In this document: piece by piece, positions 10,320 to 21,629 of the stretch | How positions within the stretch are numbered: position 1 is the first letter of the stretch | Layout: the number at the start of each line of letters is the position of its first letter | DNA from: Polytrichum commune | Taxonomy: Eukaryota > Streptophyta > Polytrichopsida > Polytrichales > Polytrichaceae | Length of the DNA stretch: 60,000 nucleotides | Assembly: GCA_950295325.1 (NCBI GenBank) | Contig: OX485809.1 | Span: 9,364,001-9,424,000, forward strand | Direction: 5' to 3' | Translations under genes and position numbers: made by a program | The notes under the pieces: generated by a model | What the model saw: the letters and a program-made list of their open reading frames with translations, nothing else | Told to the model about the DNA's origin: nothing | Database searches by the model: none

Positions 10320-10489
10320 TGTCTTTACTTCTCACTCCTTGACTTCTCTTGATTGATGTTTGCGTGAATGATCCGGAGATTGTTAGTGGAAGAAAGAGAG
10401 AGAGCATGAGGGATAGGAGTTCCGGATAGGACATGAGAGAGGAGACCCAGATCAGATCCGGTTATCGCCTTGTAGATCCTCTCTGAGTG

Positions 10490-11065
10490 TAGTGGGAGGG
10501 AAACCTCACTAATCCGGTGGGTTGGGTAACGTCTAGGTGGGATAGCCGCTGGGAAGATTGGGTGAGATCCGGAAGGGATCCGGACTTACGCCAATCTGAT
10601 CTTCTGAAGAGGTCCCACCGTCCTTAGACGGACCTATCCGGATTGGTGGTACGGATCGCCCAGTTAGCTCAGATTGAGTAGAATCCAAGGTAGAGGTAGC
10701 CGGACAGATCCGTCGGACGGAGAAGGAGAGGTCCGGATCAGTAAGGATTCCGGATTGGAGGCCACCTCCGGGGTGCAGTAGGAAGAGATCCTCATTGTTC
10801 CGGGTGTCTGGGTAACATCCCGGTGAGACAGCCGTGGGGGAGATTAGGCCAAGGTCCGGAAGGGATCCGGACTTGACTGATCTTCCGAAGAGGTATCATC
10901 ACGGGTGGATGGGGCAATCCGGAAAGTGGTACGGTCACCCACTCATCCCGTCGAGTCAGATCTCCGGTCGGAATCCGGACTCCTTTGGTCATTATAGCCC
11001 CAAGAAACAACCCGGATCTCTCTGTGTGACCTGCCAAGACGGATCTGATCAATCCGGATTGATTG
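10490..11065 (+). repeat. Imperfect tandem duplication, period about 284 bp
   Basis: The unit starting near 10518 (GGGTTGGGTAACGTCTAGGT) recurs near 10802 (TGTCTGGGTAACATCCCGGT). Matching blocks follow at the same offsets: TCCGGAAGGGATCCGGACTT, CTGATCTTCYGAAGAGGT and GGTGGTACGG/AGTGGTACGG. It lies in the 3' non-coding part of the 4.1-kb element. The translations across it are not conserved in frame, so it is probably non-coding, perhaps part of a terminal or packaging region. Confidence 0.75.
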
Positions 11066-11387
11066 TGAGGGAGTTTCCGGATTGCAACCTTATCAAGGAC
11101 GTCTTCACCGGAAGAAACCACCTATTCCAGAGGGTAGACATAGAGGGGTGGGTAAGCATTATAATTAGGACCTAGAAATATCATCCGGAAAGGCACTCTC
11201 CGGAAAAAGGCTAAGAGTGTCCCCAAAAACCAAAAATCCGGAAACTAGGGTTTCCGAAAATTTGGCTAATGAAGAGGAAATAAGCAGGTACGGAGAGTTT
11301 TAGACCTCCTACATTTCACAGAATCCCTGGACGATACTAGGGTCATCCGGACAACCCGGATTAGGCACTTAAAACCACCAATCCGGA

Positions 11388-12535
11388 TATTTTGGTGTTC
11401 GCGTGTTCCCACAACTATCATGGACAAACTTAAAAGCAAAATGGTCTTTGAGTACCATAATACTATTCATAGTTCTCCTTCCACTACGCAAAGAATGCTT
11501 TGATCTAGATACAAAGTTACGACAAGTTAGGGATGCAAGAGTGTTCAATTTGTCCATGATCACCTCTAAGGACGAACCAACCAAATAACGGCCTTTGCCA
11601 TTTGCAGGAGATTTAAAATAATAATCGGTCATGAATTGTTTGTTCGCTACCATGACTATGGTTGAAATTTTTGTTGTGGGTGTTTTCAATACTTCATTTG
11701 CAACACACTAATATGTCATGTCCAATTATTCACGGTATGTGTCATTGGCTACAGGGTGATCATGTACACCAAGATGAATGCAAGCCCTGGACATTCCAAC
11801 GGATATGAAGTGGATGCATATTATTTGAACATGGCACAAAGCAATGCACACATGTGTGGAATTACATACCTTACACTTAATTGTGAACCTAGTAGGGGCA
11901 ACATTACCCATAACAAATGGGAAAGGAGTTGAACCGGCCCATTCAATGTTATTTTGCACATCCCCATTGTAATACATGTAATCACAATAGTCATTATGAC
12001 ATTGGAGATGATATGCACAAGTAGAGCGTCGGAATGACAGTCCAAAATCGTTTTGGTTATTCGTGATTTTAATGGTGCACCAAAGATGACCGTCACACAT
12101 CTTGTCTATGCCGTCCATTGAGTTGCCATACGTACTTGAAACTCCATGTGCCACAGGGGGCAAGAGAAACAAAACGTCGTTATTAAAAGAAGATGGTAAG
12201 TATTTGACACCGCGAACATCTATATTATCAAAATCAATGGATGCGAGATCTAAATTTTTTTTCTCAACTTTGTAAGCTTCAATACATCAACAATAGTCAA
12301 CCCTGTATATGAAGGTGAAGAGTGTAGTAAATGATGTTTGAGAAGGTATGCTCTGGCGAACCAACCTCCTGTACATAGGACTGCATGGTGATTTGGCTAC
12401 ATGCATAGGAAGTTGTGAAGGAGTATAAATAACACTTCTAAATGGAAATGGCGACGTGTCTGAAAGATCAACAGATGCACAAATGTCATCTTCTGAATCT
12501 GATAGCACAAACACACTATTACTAGTGGGCTCCAA
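11388..12535 (-). pseudogene. MULE transposase pseudogene, N-terminal part
   Basis: This is the 5' part of the transposase continued at 5052-7293. On the minus strand it begins near 12535 with an acidic leader (SDSEDDICAS), then 12172-11726 with Cys/His-rich segments (HLQCHNDYCDYMYYNGDVQN and FTIKCKVCNSTHVCIALCHV), suggesting an N-terminal zinc-binding DNA-binding region. It ends at 11689-11388 with a Lys/Arg-rich block and VHDSCGNTRTPKY, where the 4.1-kb element interrupts it. Frames change between blocks, so introns or decay are present. The two halves share strand and order and join only if the insertion is removed. Confidence 0.72.
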
Positions 12536-12561
12536 TATAACATGTGTGATAGAGGGAATTT

Positions 12562-12690
12562 GAATTGTGGATTATCAGCCACAAAGCCCCATCCTTATGC
12601 GTCGTAGTCCAGGTGAAGGCTCATGTGAGGCCAAACCCACCACCCTTAAGCGTCCTAGTCCGGGTAATGGCTTTGAGAATCACATGTGTT
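12562..12690 (+). repeat. Repeat motif present inverted at 16430-16506
   Basis: AGGCCAAACCCACCACCCTTAAGCGTCCTAGTCCGGGT followed by GAGAATCACATGT is present here on the plus strand and on the minus strand at 16506-16430 with few differences. Immediately before it, a diverged second copy (CCATCCTTATGCGTCGTAGTCCAGGT) makes a local tandem of about 44 bp. It flanks the LTR-like units of 12.7-17.3 kb on both sides and is probably their internal sequence next to the LTR. Confidence 0.7.
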
Positions 12691-12959
12691 GCCTAGAACT
12701 TTGAAATAAGTGCGAAGTAACTCTCATGTTCAAGAGAGCGCATATGGCTTTGAATCATTGTGCTTTATTAACATTAGCCTCTTGGCTTGTGGTAGCATTG
12801 GCTTTCTCAAGAGTCCAACCCGCGGCCTTGGCCACGCACGCCCTCAAGGATATTCCCCTTGTCCTCTTGACCTTAACCTCCGTCGTGGGTTGGGGACAAG
12901 GGTCCTTGACCTCCTCCATCACTTGTGTAATTGATTTAGTTGGTTAAAAAGATGTGAGC

Positions 12960-14178
12960 GTTGAAAAACGCTATTCTCTGTAATCGCCTCTAAATACAAC
13001 CGCCTGTCAACCACACATGCCCCTACCTAGGCTAATGTGACTACCCCCCTCTCTATTGGTTTATAAATTGGGCTAACTACTAAGTGTCCTTAGCCCCATT
13101 AACTTCCAACAATTGGTGGTTATAGCACCTTATTTAATTCCTTCCCTTCCCTAACTAGCTAACTACCATGGTAGCACTTTGGTCACAACTAACCACAGTT
13201 TGGGACCATCTGCCCACTTAATTCAACCCCTCCTTAATTTCCCAACCACCTTAGCTGCTCTCCCATCAGCTTGTAAGTTGGGAGCCCTTAGCTGCCGCCA
13301 ACCACTGCAATTCGGAGCCCCTTCGGTGCTGCCCAGCAGACTGTAGTTTCTAGTAGACTGTATTCCAGCCGACTGTAGTTCCAACATACTGTATTCCCGG
13401 CCGACTGTAGTTCCAACAGACTGTATTTCCAGCCGACTGTAGTTCCAGCAGACTGTAGTTCCCAACAGACCGTAGTTTGGGCAGTCCTTAGCTACTAGGC
13501 TGATGTTCCAAAATAATTATAACAACAATCCTCTAACCTAGTGTCTAATCAAGCATTCCCCTAGTCCCCTAACTAATGGCTAACATGTTCCACTAATTTA
13601 ACCAAATTAACAACCACTCATAGGTGTAGTCTAATGATTCTAAGCTTCCCCTCCTTATGAGAGGGATTAACTTCCTAACTTCACTAAGAACTAACTACTC
13701 CACACATAAAGCCTCAAGTTCTAAGAGCTCGCTCCCTTGAGAGGACTTGAGAGAGAGAAAAAAAAATGAGAGAGGAGAGGCCTTAAGTAGCAAGAGGGAG
13801 AGAAGGAGAGTGAGGTAAGGATAGGGTGAGAGGATTAGAGCCTCCAATCACAACCTCTTAACCCTCTCCTTCTAAGTAGGGACTAATCCCCATCCACAAA
13901 GCTCTTACATTCCTAAATCAACAAGGTGGATCCTAATGTGGGCATTTAACCCGCGGAGCTCACCTTGCCTCACCTTACTCCCTACTCACCTAGTCAAGGC
14001 ATTACTTATTGAACTTAACCTTGAAACAATCACACAACATCCCCTAATGTCTAGACTTCAATCCACACCACACTTCACTCTTTTTATATTTTTGTGAACA
14101 ATCATAACACTTCAAAGTCTAACTAAAATTGGTTTCAAAGAGTTAATCACCACATGTGGGCACCATTTTGGGCTCACA
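12960..14178 (-). mobile_element. LTR-like unit A (minus orientation)
   Basis: Its terminus at 14178-14151 reads on the minus strand TGTGAGCCCAAAATGGTGCC and continues CACATGTG. The same terminus occurs at 17301 (minus), 58636 (plus) and, with changes, 14866 (plus), each time with different flanking sequence, so it is a true element end. Inside, A/T-rich sequence is followed by a long pyrimidine- or purine-rich tract (about 13740-13830). The TG start fits an LTR. The inner end is only approximate. No coding region is seen. Confidence 0.55.
13335..13478. repeat. Minisatellite CAGACTGTAGTTCCAAC, about 8 units
   Basis: Units of 17-20 bp built on GACTGTAGTTCC / GACTGTATTCC alternate with GCCGACTGTAGTTCCA. 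Variation between neighbouring units is one to three bases. It lies inside LTR-like unit A. Confidence 0.8.
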
Positions 14179-14865
14179 GCTCATGACTCACACCACATTA
14201 AGTAGCCTTACAACACTATAGAACCTTACTCCCATTGCACTGATGAAATACATATAGCTCATACAATGTCATTCAACACAACATAAAGTGGCCAGTATTC
14301 ATTGATGTTCACCTCCTTGTAAATGTTGCAAAACACTGTCACACCCTCAATCCAATCCACACCAAAGTCACACTCAACTATACTCCTATTCCACCAAGTC
14401 TAACCTAACATTTACCCTCCATACTACTATTAAGTGATTAACACTTAAGCAACTTTGAGTGCCTAATCAAAATGTCACCCCCTAATGTAACCCAACCTAC
14501 ACTTCCACCTTTACTACCCTGGTGTTGATTATAGTCACCCTGGTCCTCATGGCCGAAGCCCATGGGTTTTGCGGCAAGCCTTCGGCCCTCCTGCCAGCCT
14601 CTGCCCTCAGTCGTCTCCAGCTGTGGGTACTGCCTCCTTGCCTTGTTCGGCTTCTGATGCAAGCATAAGTGATCCTTAACACCTCCCTGCCCACTCGGCA
14701 ACCTCCAGCTCAAGACCAACACCACATGTATGAGCCTGTAATCCCTTAGATGCAGTTCGGTGGGCAGTAAACTCAGCCCCCTTCAAAGTCGCATCCTAGC
14801 TTGGCAAGTGTCGGAAATCCCCCCTCTGCACTTCTCTTCCTTCCTGACCCCAGATTAAGAGCCTC
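14179..14865. other. Spacer between two divergent LTR-like units
   Basis: About 690 bp separate the LTR termini at 14178 (minus) and 14866 (plus), which point away from each other. The part 14500-14850 is GC-richer. A minus-strand frame of 95 codons (14725-14438) has no recognisable domain. The spacer may be the internal remnant of an earlier element or host DNA. Confidence 0.4.
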
Positions 14866-16260
14866 TATGAGCCCAAAATGAGTGCTCATATTTGTTTTAT
14901 GTTTAGAACCTACTTAGGATTGCATTTGGAGTGTGTTAAAACAATCAAAAGTATAAAAAAAACGAGGTTTGGTGTGGATTTATGTTTAGGCCTTAAGCCA
15001 TTTTGTGTGGTGAATTAGAAGCTTGGTGACATTAGGGAGTGTTTTGATTAGAGTAGTGCTTGATGAGGCAAGGGGAAGTGCCTTTGATTTAAATGTTTGA
15101 ATTAGAACATGTTCTTGTTGGTTTAGGGGGTGAGGGTTTAGTGGATAGGATAAGGTCCTACTAAGTAGGAGAGGATTAGAAGGTTGTGGTCTTGGGTGCA
15201 CCTTCCTTCACTCCTATCCTCTCACCCTCCTCCTCTCTCTCCCTCATTCCATTTCTCTCTTCTCTTCCTCTTCCTCCTCCTCTCTTCACTTCTCTTTCTC
15301 TTCTCCTTTCTCTTCTCCTTTCTCTCTCTCTCTTCTCTAGGAAGTTGAGCTCTTAGAGCTCGGGAAAAAATGTGGAATTAGGTAGGGGACTTAGTGGGAT
15401 TAGTGGAATTAGGTAGGTGAATTAGGGGGAGGCCTTGGAGAAGCTCTCTTTTGTTCATTTTCTGGTTTTGTGGTTGAGGGTGGAGAAGCTTAGTTAGAAG
15501 TAGCCGCAGCTAAGGAGCTGGTTTATGAAAGAGTTGGGGTTATTTAATTAGAAGTAAGGAGCTGGGTTTATGAAGGAGCTGGGTTTATTTAGTTAGAAGT
15601 AAGGAGCTGGGTTTATGAAGGAGCTGAGTTTATTTAGTTAGAAGCAGGGAGCTGGGTTTATGAAAGAGCTGGGTTTATTTAGCTAGAAGTAAGGAGCTGG
15701 GTTTATTTAGTTAGAAGTAGGGAGTTGGGTTTATGAAAGAGCTGGGTTTATTTAGTTAGAAGTAGGGAGTTGGGTTTATGAAAGAGCTGGGTTTATTTAG
15801 TTAGAAGTAGCCGCAGCTAAGAGCTAGGTTTATTAGTTAATTAATGCCTACTAGCCTAATTAGCCTCCCAGTAAATTAGTCTTTGGTTAGTTCAAGCTAC
15901 ACCCTACCTTAGATTGTTGGTTAAGTGTGTGGCTACATGGTGGCATTAAGATACAAAGTTGGTGCTAAGCTACGGGGTTGACATTAAACGTGGAGTTGAC
16001 ACTAAATTGCGGAGCGGGCATCAAGTGCGGGGTTGCTATCAAGCTGAGGAGTTGGCCATTAATTCATGGATTCAACAAGTGAAAGTTTTGCTAAGACCAA
16101 AAGCTCAAAAGGAATATCGGCAAGGGCACGTGTGGCAAAGACTAAGACTTGGGAGCTTGAGTCGGCTAAGGGAGTAACCATACACGATACTAGTGGTATC
16201 GAGGCATCATTGTCTCAAGCAAAGTGTGAAGCTAAGAAAGTTTCAAAATAAATGAAAATC
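14866..16260 (+). mobile_element. LTR-like unit B (plus orientation)
   Basis: It starts TATGAGCCCAAAATGAGTGC, a diverged form of the family terminus, then has AT-rich sequence, a CT-rich block at 15200-15345 and AGTTGAGCTCTTAGAGCTCGGG, which parallels the layout of unit A read on its own strand. A tandem repeat fills 15491-15828. The right end is not defined. A plus-strand frame at 16066-16251 is short and unrecognised. Confidence 0.45.
15491..15828 (+). repeat. Tandem repeat, unit about 54-57 bp, about 6 copies
   Basis: The unit TTAGTTAGAAGTARGGAGYT plus GGGTTTATGAARGAGCTGGGTTTATT repeats head to tail. Copies differ by point changes and one shorter unit. The first and last units share the variant AGTAGCCGCAGCTAAG, so the array is bracketed by the same variant. 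Confidence 0.85.
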
Positions 16261-16505
16261 ATTAAAAAAGAGGAGTAGTGAGCTAGTCACTCTCACATGG
16301 AGAGTGGAACACGCTCTGAGGGGTGAGTAGGAGGAAGGGTGCTTGTGAACTCTTGGAAGAAGTTCATAAAAACTAGCACGACTAGTGCATTGGTGGAGAG
16401 TTGAAGTTGAATTTCATGTTTCTACAATTCTCGACATAAGACATGTGATTCTCAAACCCATACCCGGACTAGGACGCTTAAGGGTGGTGGGTTTGGCCTC
16501 ACAGC

Positions 16506-17301
16506 CTCCTCCCCTTGTCCTCACAATTCGGCTGCATTTCACCCCAAATTGAAGCGGCACTTCACCTCTCCTACCTCTCGAATCTCTGACTTCTCCTCCT
16601 GTCCTTGGACTCAATCCTTAGGAAGGCCCTCCTTGAGCCAGATTTGGACTCATTGCCCTCATAAATTTAACGCCACTCGCCACCTGCATTGCTCCCCTCT
16701 TTTGGCAGTTCGGCAGCAACCGATCAGTAACCGAACTCCCCCCTCTATCTCAGGTTCTTCCTACCTCGCGGCGGTCTGAGTCGATGCCGCTAGCCTCATT
16801 GGTGCCGCATCCCTGCTCCTCATCCGAGTTGCATTGGTGTTCTTCTTTCTTTCCTGGCCGCCAACCCCCTAACTTCCCTTGACTGCCATTGCCGCATCCC
16901 TTCTACTTCCCACCTCCTAGAGAGAGAGAGAGAGCCTCTCTTGAACAGTCTCAGGGGACCCCCTTCACAGGTCCGGGAATCAAGCAGCAACCCAATCCGT
17001 TGGTAACGACTTCCCTTTTCAATGAACCCACACTAAGCCTAAAATGAACACCCAAACACCTTAAAGGAGCTGTTTGTTTGAAGCCACACTCCAAGCCTTT
17101 AACCACAATCAACTAATCATGATTTAACCTCGCAAGGCCTAACTCCTAGTGACACCAATTCAAGTCTTTAATTTCAACATTAGTCTAAACATAAAAACTT
17201 CACTCTTTTTTATGATTTTGAATGATTGAATAAATATCAAGCCTAAGTTCTAATGTTTTTTTAGGATTAAGAACACATGTGGGCACCATTTTGGGCTCAC
17301 A
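16506..17301 (-). mobile_element. LTR-like unit C (minus orientation)
   Basis: It has the same terminus as unit A at 17301-17274, with a different flank (TAGATG). The minus-strand reading passes an AT-rich part, then an AG/CT tract (16919-16935) and GC-rich sequence, and ends near the CTGTGAGGCC junction at 16506, where the repeat shared with 12620 begins. That order (terminus, then unit, then shared internal motif) is why I place the inner end there. Confidence 0.5.
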
Positions 17302-17467
17302 TAGATGTATCAAATTTGTTGTTTAATATGACAATTGAAGCTTGCATCTGAGACTCGGAAAGACCTATCACCCGAAATAAACCAAGTCCCAAAATTCACA
17401 TGAAACCAACCTTAGTTCTATTTTTTTGAACCAAAATCGTTTCATACACCTCTCCATCCGCATAATA

Positions 17468-18206
17468 GATCTCGTGCTCTAAATACATGGTTCCTATTTG
17501 GAGGTTGAACCTTAAACTAAGAAAATCCTCCGAGACACCCACATGACCATCATCATGAAGTGGCAACATGAAGGGAACAAAATATCTATGAGTTCTAATG
17601 GTAGCCATGGAGATACAAAGTGATAGATGAATATCACATCACGGTAATACTAGATCGGTGAGGCTATTTGTATTGAGTGGTGTATAATACAATAATGGAT
17701 AGAGATCAAAATGTGTGATACCATAGCATCTAATAATACAAAAGTAGACAAATCAAAATTATAATTGAAGAATATTTGTGGACAAGGCATAGAACCTTAA
17801 ACCAAATCCTAAGAAATATCTCTAGAAACTAAACCATATGGAATCCCAACCCATAAGGGAGATGTGGATTATAATTCTATCATATGAAGATAAAAAAAAA
17901 TGCATATCATAGAAAATAAGAACACGGGAGAAATACAGGCACAAATATCAAGAAAAAAATGGTTTTAAATAATAAACAAGTTGGCAAAGTTTTGAATTAT
18001 GGCAGTGCAGTCTGGATGTAGCTGTAGAAACCATTAGATTTGGCCGGGAATGTAAATAATTGGCAATCATGAATAAAACCAAGTGGTTGGGTGTCAAGGA
18101 AATTTGGCTGGTATAATAAAAACAAAAGTAGAATGAAAGACGCGTACAAATAACTTGGTCATTGGACGCCAATTGCAACATTGATGATAAAAATAAACGC
18201 CAAGGT
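17468..18206. repeat. 739-bp duplicated segment, copy 1 (uninterrupted)
   Basis: It matches 21630-24102 after removal of a 1729-bp insertion and one target copy, and the lengths then agree exactly (739 bp). Identity is high. A minus-strand frame (17608-17396, 70 codons from MATIRTHRYFVPFMLPLHDD) starts inside it and has no known domain. In copy 2 the frame breaks off at a (CA)n tract. It may be an exon plus upstream region of an unknown gene. Confidence 0.85.
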
Positions 18207-21200
18207 GATAAACAAGCAATCATCAAATTTTGTATTATGAATAAAGTCCAATTTACATCCTGTTTGTTTTCTTTGCAAGGCCGAGAGGATTGCAATGCGC
18301 TAAAGACCACATGTATTAAGACTAATAATACTTTAAACCCTTGATGACCATACGTACATAGTATCAATGTAATTGTATGCATTAAGGGTTTGAAGTTTTG
18401 TAGGCAATGTAAATCCAACACCTATATTTTCAAATGTATATGTTGAACAAGCTCTCTAGATGTTGGTTTTGGGTATATTAATTTTTATATATGCATGCTA
18501 TAGGACAACCGATCGTTACGTTTGTCAACTTCCCAAGAACAAATTTACGTAAAAATCACAAGATTCTAGCCACTTCTTGGATGCGCATGAAAGCCTCACA
18601 AAAGCTTGAAACATCACCGTATGATGCCTTGATTTTCAACACCATCATGTGGCTAGTGGAGAAGGTTTATTAAGTGGTGTGGGAAGCTTTGCGTGACTAC
18701 GGTGTCGCATTGAGTGGCAAAGAATCTTGAAGGATTTGGAAGAAATCTCCCCAAATGTGGCCTATCATGATTACCCGGGCGTGTTTGACTCAATTTGGTG
18801 TAGCAAAGGTCTCATTGTCACTCAAGATAGTTTTGATGGTTGCTTGGGAAGTTACACCTACCGTGAGGATCGTCACTTGATTTCCTTGAGGGACCATTGT
18901 GGGGTCCTTTTGGTTGTTTTAAACTCTTCTTGCAATTGAATGCAATGGAATGCTCAATTTGGACCCAAAATAGATGAATCAAATCATCACCTCACTACGG
19001 ATCACAAGACTTTGAAGTCTTCAAGAGGACATGATGATCTTTCACATGCACAACACTTGAAGTAAGTGTCTTGTGTTTTGATACCAAACCGGCCTAGATA
19101 TTGTTAGTTATAGTATATGGGTGTTTCTACTTTCCTCCATTTATAAGGTGGATTTTTTTTGGCCCTTGTTAAGATTGGTACGAGTGTGCATTTTATAGAC
19201 ATGATCTAGGAGCACTTGAGATATATATAGGCATAATACGCAATTGATGTTCAACTAACTTTATTAGCTGACTAGAGGTGTGCAAATAGGTCCACAAAAA
19301 GAGGATGCATGTCATTTTATTTGGCCTTGACCCTTAACTTCCCACGCCCAATTTCTCTCAAATTTGTCCAAAAATTGTGATCTCAATTTTATTGACCGCA
19401 GTTGAAGATCTATAGATGTTTGCAAGTTAGAGGTGACTACTATCAATCCAAATTTGAAACGTTGAAATTTTGTTATGTAGGACATTACAATAAGAATGTC
19501 AATAATGCTCTTGAAGGGCAACATTTTAGAAATTATATTAGGGTTGATTTCTCGATCGAACCTCCACTCAAATCATCACCAAATGACAAAATGTTGCCTT
19601 CATTTAAAAGAGAGGCAATATACTTACTCAAATCAACCCACAAAATTCTTGAAATCATTATTTTGTGATTTTTGAGGAAGCTTTGAAATTTGAGGCAATA
19701 GTGTCACAAATGCGCACCTTCCATATGAATTTACACCCACCAACACATACCCAACTACATCCTCCAATGGTAGATGTTTAAAATATCATGCAATTGAGTG
19801 GCGTGCGATTTTTCAAATTAATTGGGAACTATTTGCACACAAGGATCAAAAAACTAAAAAAGAAACTAAACTAAACATGTTTAGGAAATGTTGCCCCTAA
19901 ACTATAGAGGTGACAAATGTCAAGTAGGCATTTATGGAATGGTTCCACCACAAACCAATTCAGAGCACATTCCCATATTTTAATTACTTAAAAATAATTA
20001 ATATTGTTGAGTCAAAATTATCCATGTGGCAAGACATAATAAACCTGAACATGGACAAAAGGAGTAATTGAAACAATTCATAACCCATTTGAATTGGTGT
20101 TAAAGGGGTCATGACAAATTGTTCAATGACCAGATTATGGTTCCATGGAATATTAGGGATCAATCTTGAACTTGAGTTGGAAGGGCAACCCTTGTATTCA
20201 TTTGTCTATTTTTAATATTTGTTGGGTGCAAATCAAAAAATAAATAAAAAATGCAAGAGAATCAACCCTTCGCTTTTGAAGGAAATTTGTGTGGAACCTT
20301 TGCCTTCTTTCATGACATGAAGAAATCGCCCTTTTGAATCTTGGGTTTGGTTTTAGGTGTGGAAAAGGACAAAGGTTTCCTCGACAATGGTCTTTAGAGC
20401 ATCTCCCGAAGGCTCATGCGCCTTCAAATTGGACATGGTGATGGAACGTGAGCTAACCCTAGACTTGCAATATGACACACCTGAAGTGGAGACCAAAGAA
20501 TACCTTGACCCATAGATGTCATTGGGGACATAATGTGTCCTTGCTTTGGTCACTAACAGAATTACATCAATGTTGAATTCCTTCCTTTGTGGGCGTGACA
20601 AAATATAGCTACCTACGATTGATATCATTGTGAAATTGAAAATTGTAAGGGCACCCAAATTTGAAGATTATGTGGGCATGCAAGTTTGGAGCACATCAGA
20701 GTTATTTGTAAAGTGTAGGAGTTGAGACCAGGGGTTAAGTTCTAAACCTTGAGAAAACCTTGTGTTAATTTACGAGAATTAACACAAAAGTTATCCCAAG
20801 TTTTTTTGATGCTTAAATTATCAAACGAAAAGAGTAGTGTTGGGTTATTGAATTTCGGTTTTCTAACTCAAGCTACTAAGATGGGTGGACCAAGCTAGTC
20901 TTGCATAGGCCAATCCAAGATATAGGACGGCATGTACCCTTTTAATGTCCTAAAATTCTCTTAAAGTTTGAGAGGACAAAAGAGGAAGTCCCAAAAGTTT
21001 CACCCACTTTTCCAAATAGGCTTCAAATGTACGACAAGACAACAAACTCTTCATAGAAAGTCTTTTGAAAAGGGATCAAACCCACGGTTTTGTCTTTCTT
21101 TGAGAAACTTTACATATAACTCTATTCACTAAAAAAACGTTTTTTGATACATTGACGTACAAGTAGAAGCCTTTGAAGCAAGGATGTTGGTTAAGTATAT

Positions 21201-21356
21201 CACAAGGTGGTATCTCATAGGGATTTAAAGTTCATTTGAAGTTAACATTTCAAAAATAAATAAATAAATAAATATCTTGAGATTCTACAATTTCCATACA
21301 AATTTGTCAATATTCTAATGGTTTGTACAAAATGGCTCTTGTAAAGTTAGCATGCC
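18207..21356. other. No gene recognised; weak coding-like patch at 19402-19668
   Basis: Most is AT-rich with many stops. The plus-strand frame 19402-19668 (88 codons, GDYYQSKFETLKFCYVGHYN and SFKREAIYLLKSTHKILE) has protein-like composition and could be an exon or gene fragment. The frames at 18727-18939 (+) and 20353-20658 (-) are similar in quality. I recognise none of them. Confidence 0.35.
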
Positions 21357-21483
21357 ATGAGATATTCAATATGTGATCAGGGGTTGTCCTCGGCTTGGGG
21401 GGTCTGGTGGGTTGTCCTTGGTGGGAGTTGGTTGGTAGTTCTTTTCACGTGCGGTGTATCGCGCCTGAAGGTCCCCACATCCC

Positions 21484-21556
21484 CTTGGTGTGGGCGTGTT
21501 TTCTTTGGTTTTCTAATTCTCCTAGCATTAGCTTTGTTGGCCTTCTTTCACACACA

Positions 21557-21590
<34 letters not shown>

Positions 21591-21602
21591 TATATATATA
21601 TA
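21484..21602. repeat. Dispersed repeat ending in (CA)n, copy 2
   Basis: It matches 300-419 closely, including the CACACTCACACAC tract (21548-21588) and the following TA-rich run. It ends about 30 bp before the start of duplicated segment copy 2, so it may have arrived by insertion beside that segment. Confidence 0.8.
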
Positions 21603-21629
21603 GAATAAGTGAAGTGAAGTATATATGTA

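Larger units (their letters stand above)
7294..11387 (+). mobile_element. 4.1-kb GC-rich, CCGG-rich element of unknown class inserted in the MULE
   Basis: The boundaries come from the interrupted MULE. Minus-strand MULE coding runs ...GNTRTPKY up to 11388 and resumes with a GFSKQPKDKMFV piece just below 7293. TATT stands on both sides (7290-7293 and 11388-11391) as a candidate 4-bp target duplication. Composition changes abruptly inside: GC-rich, with dozens of CCGGA/TCCGGA motifs, in an AT-rich neighbourhood. It holds a promoter-like palindrome cluster, a TATA-like box, one 690-codon ORF, AATAAA signals and a 284-bp tandem duplication. No clear LTRs, terminal inverted repeats, RT, integrase or transposase were found, so the class is open. 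A gag-only non-autonomous retroelement is the best working idea. Retained CpG and the open frame suggest recent insertion. Confidence 0.65.
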
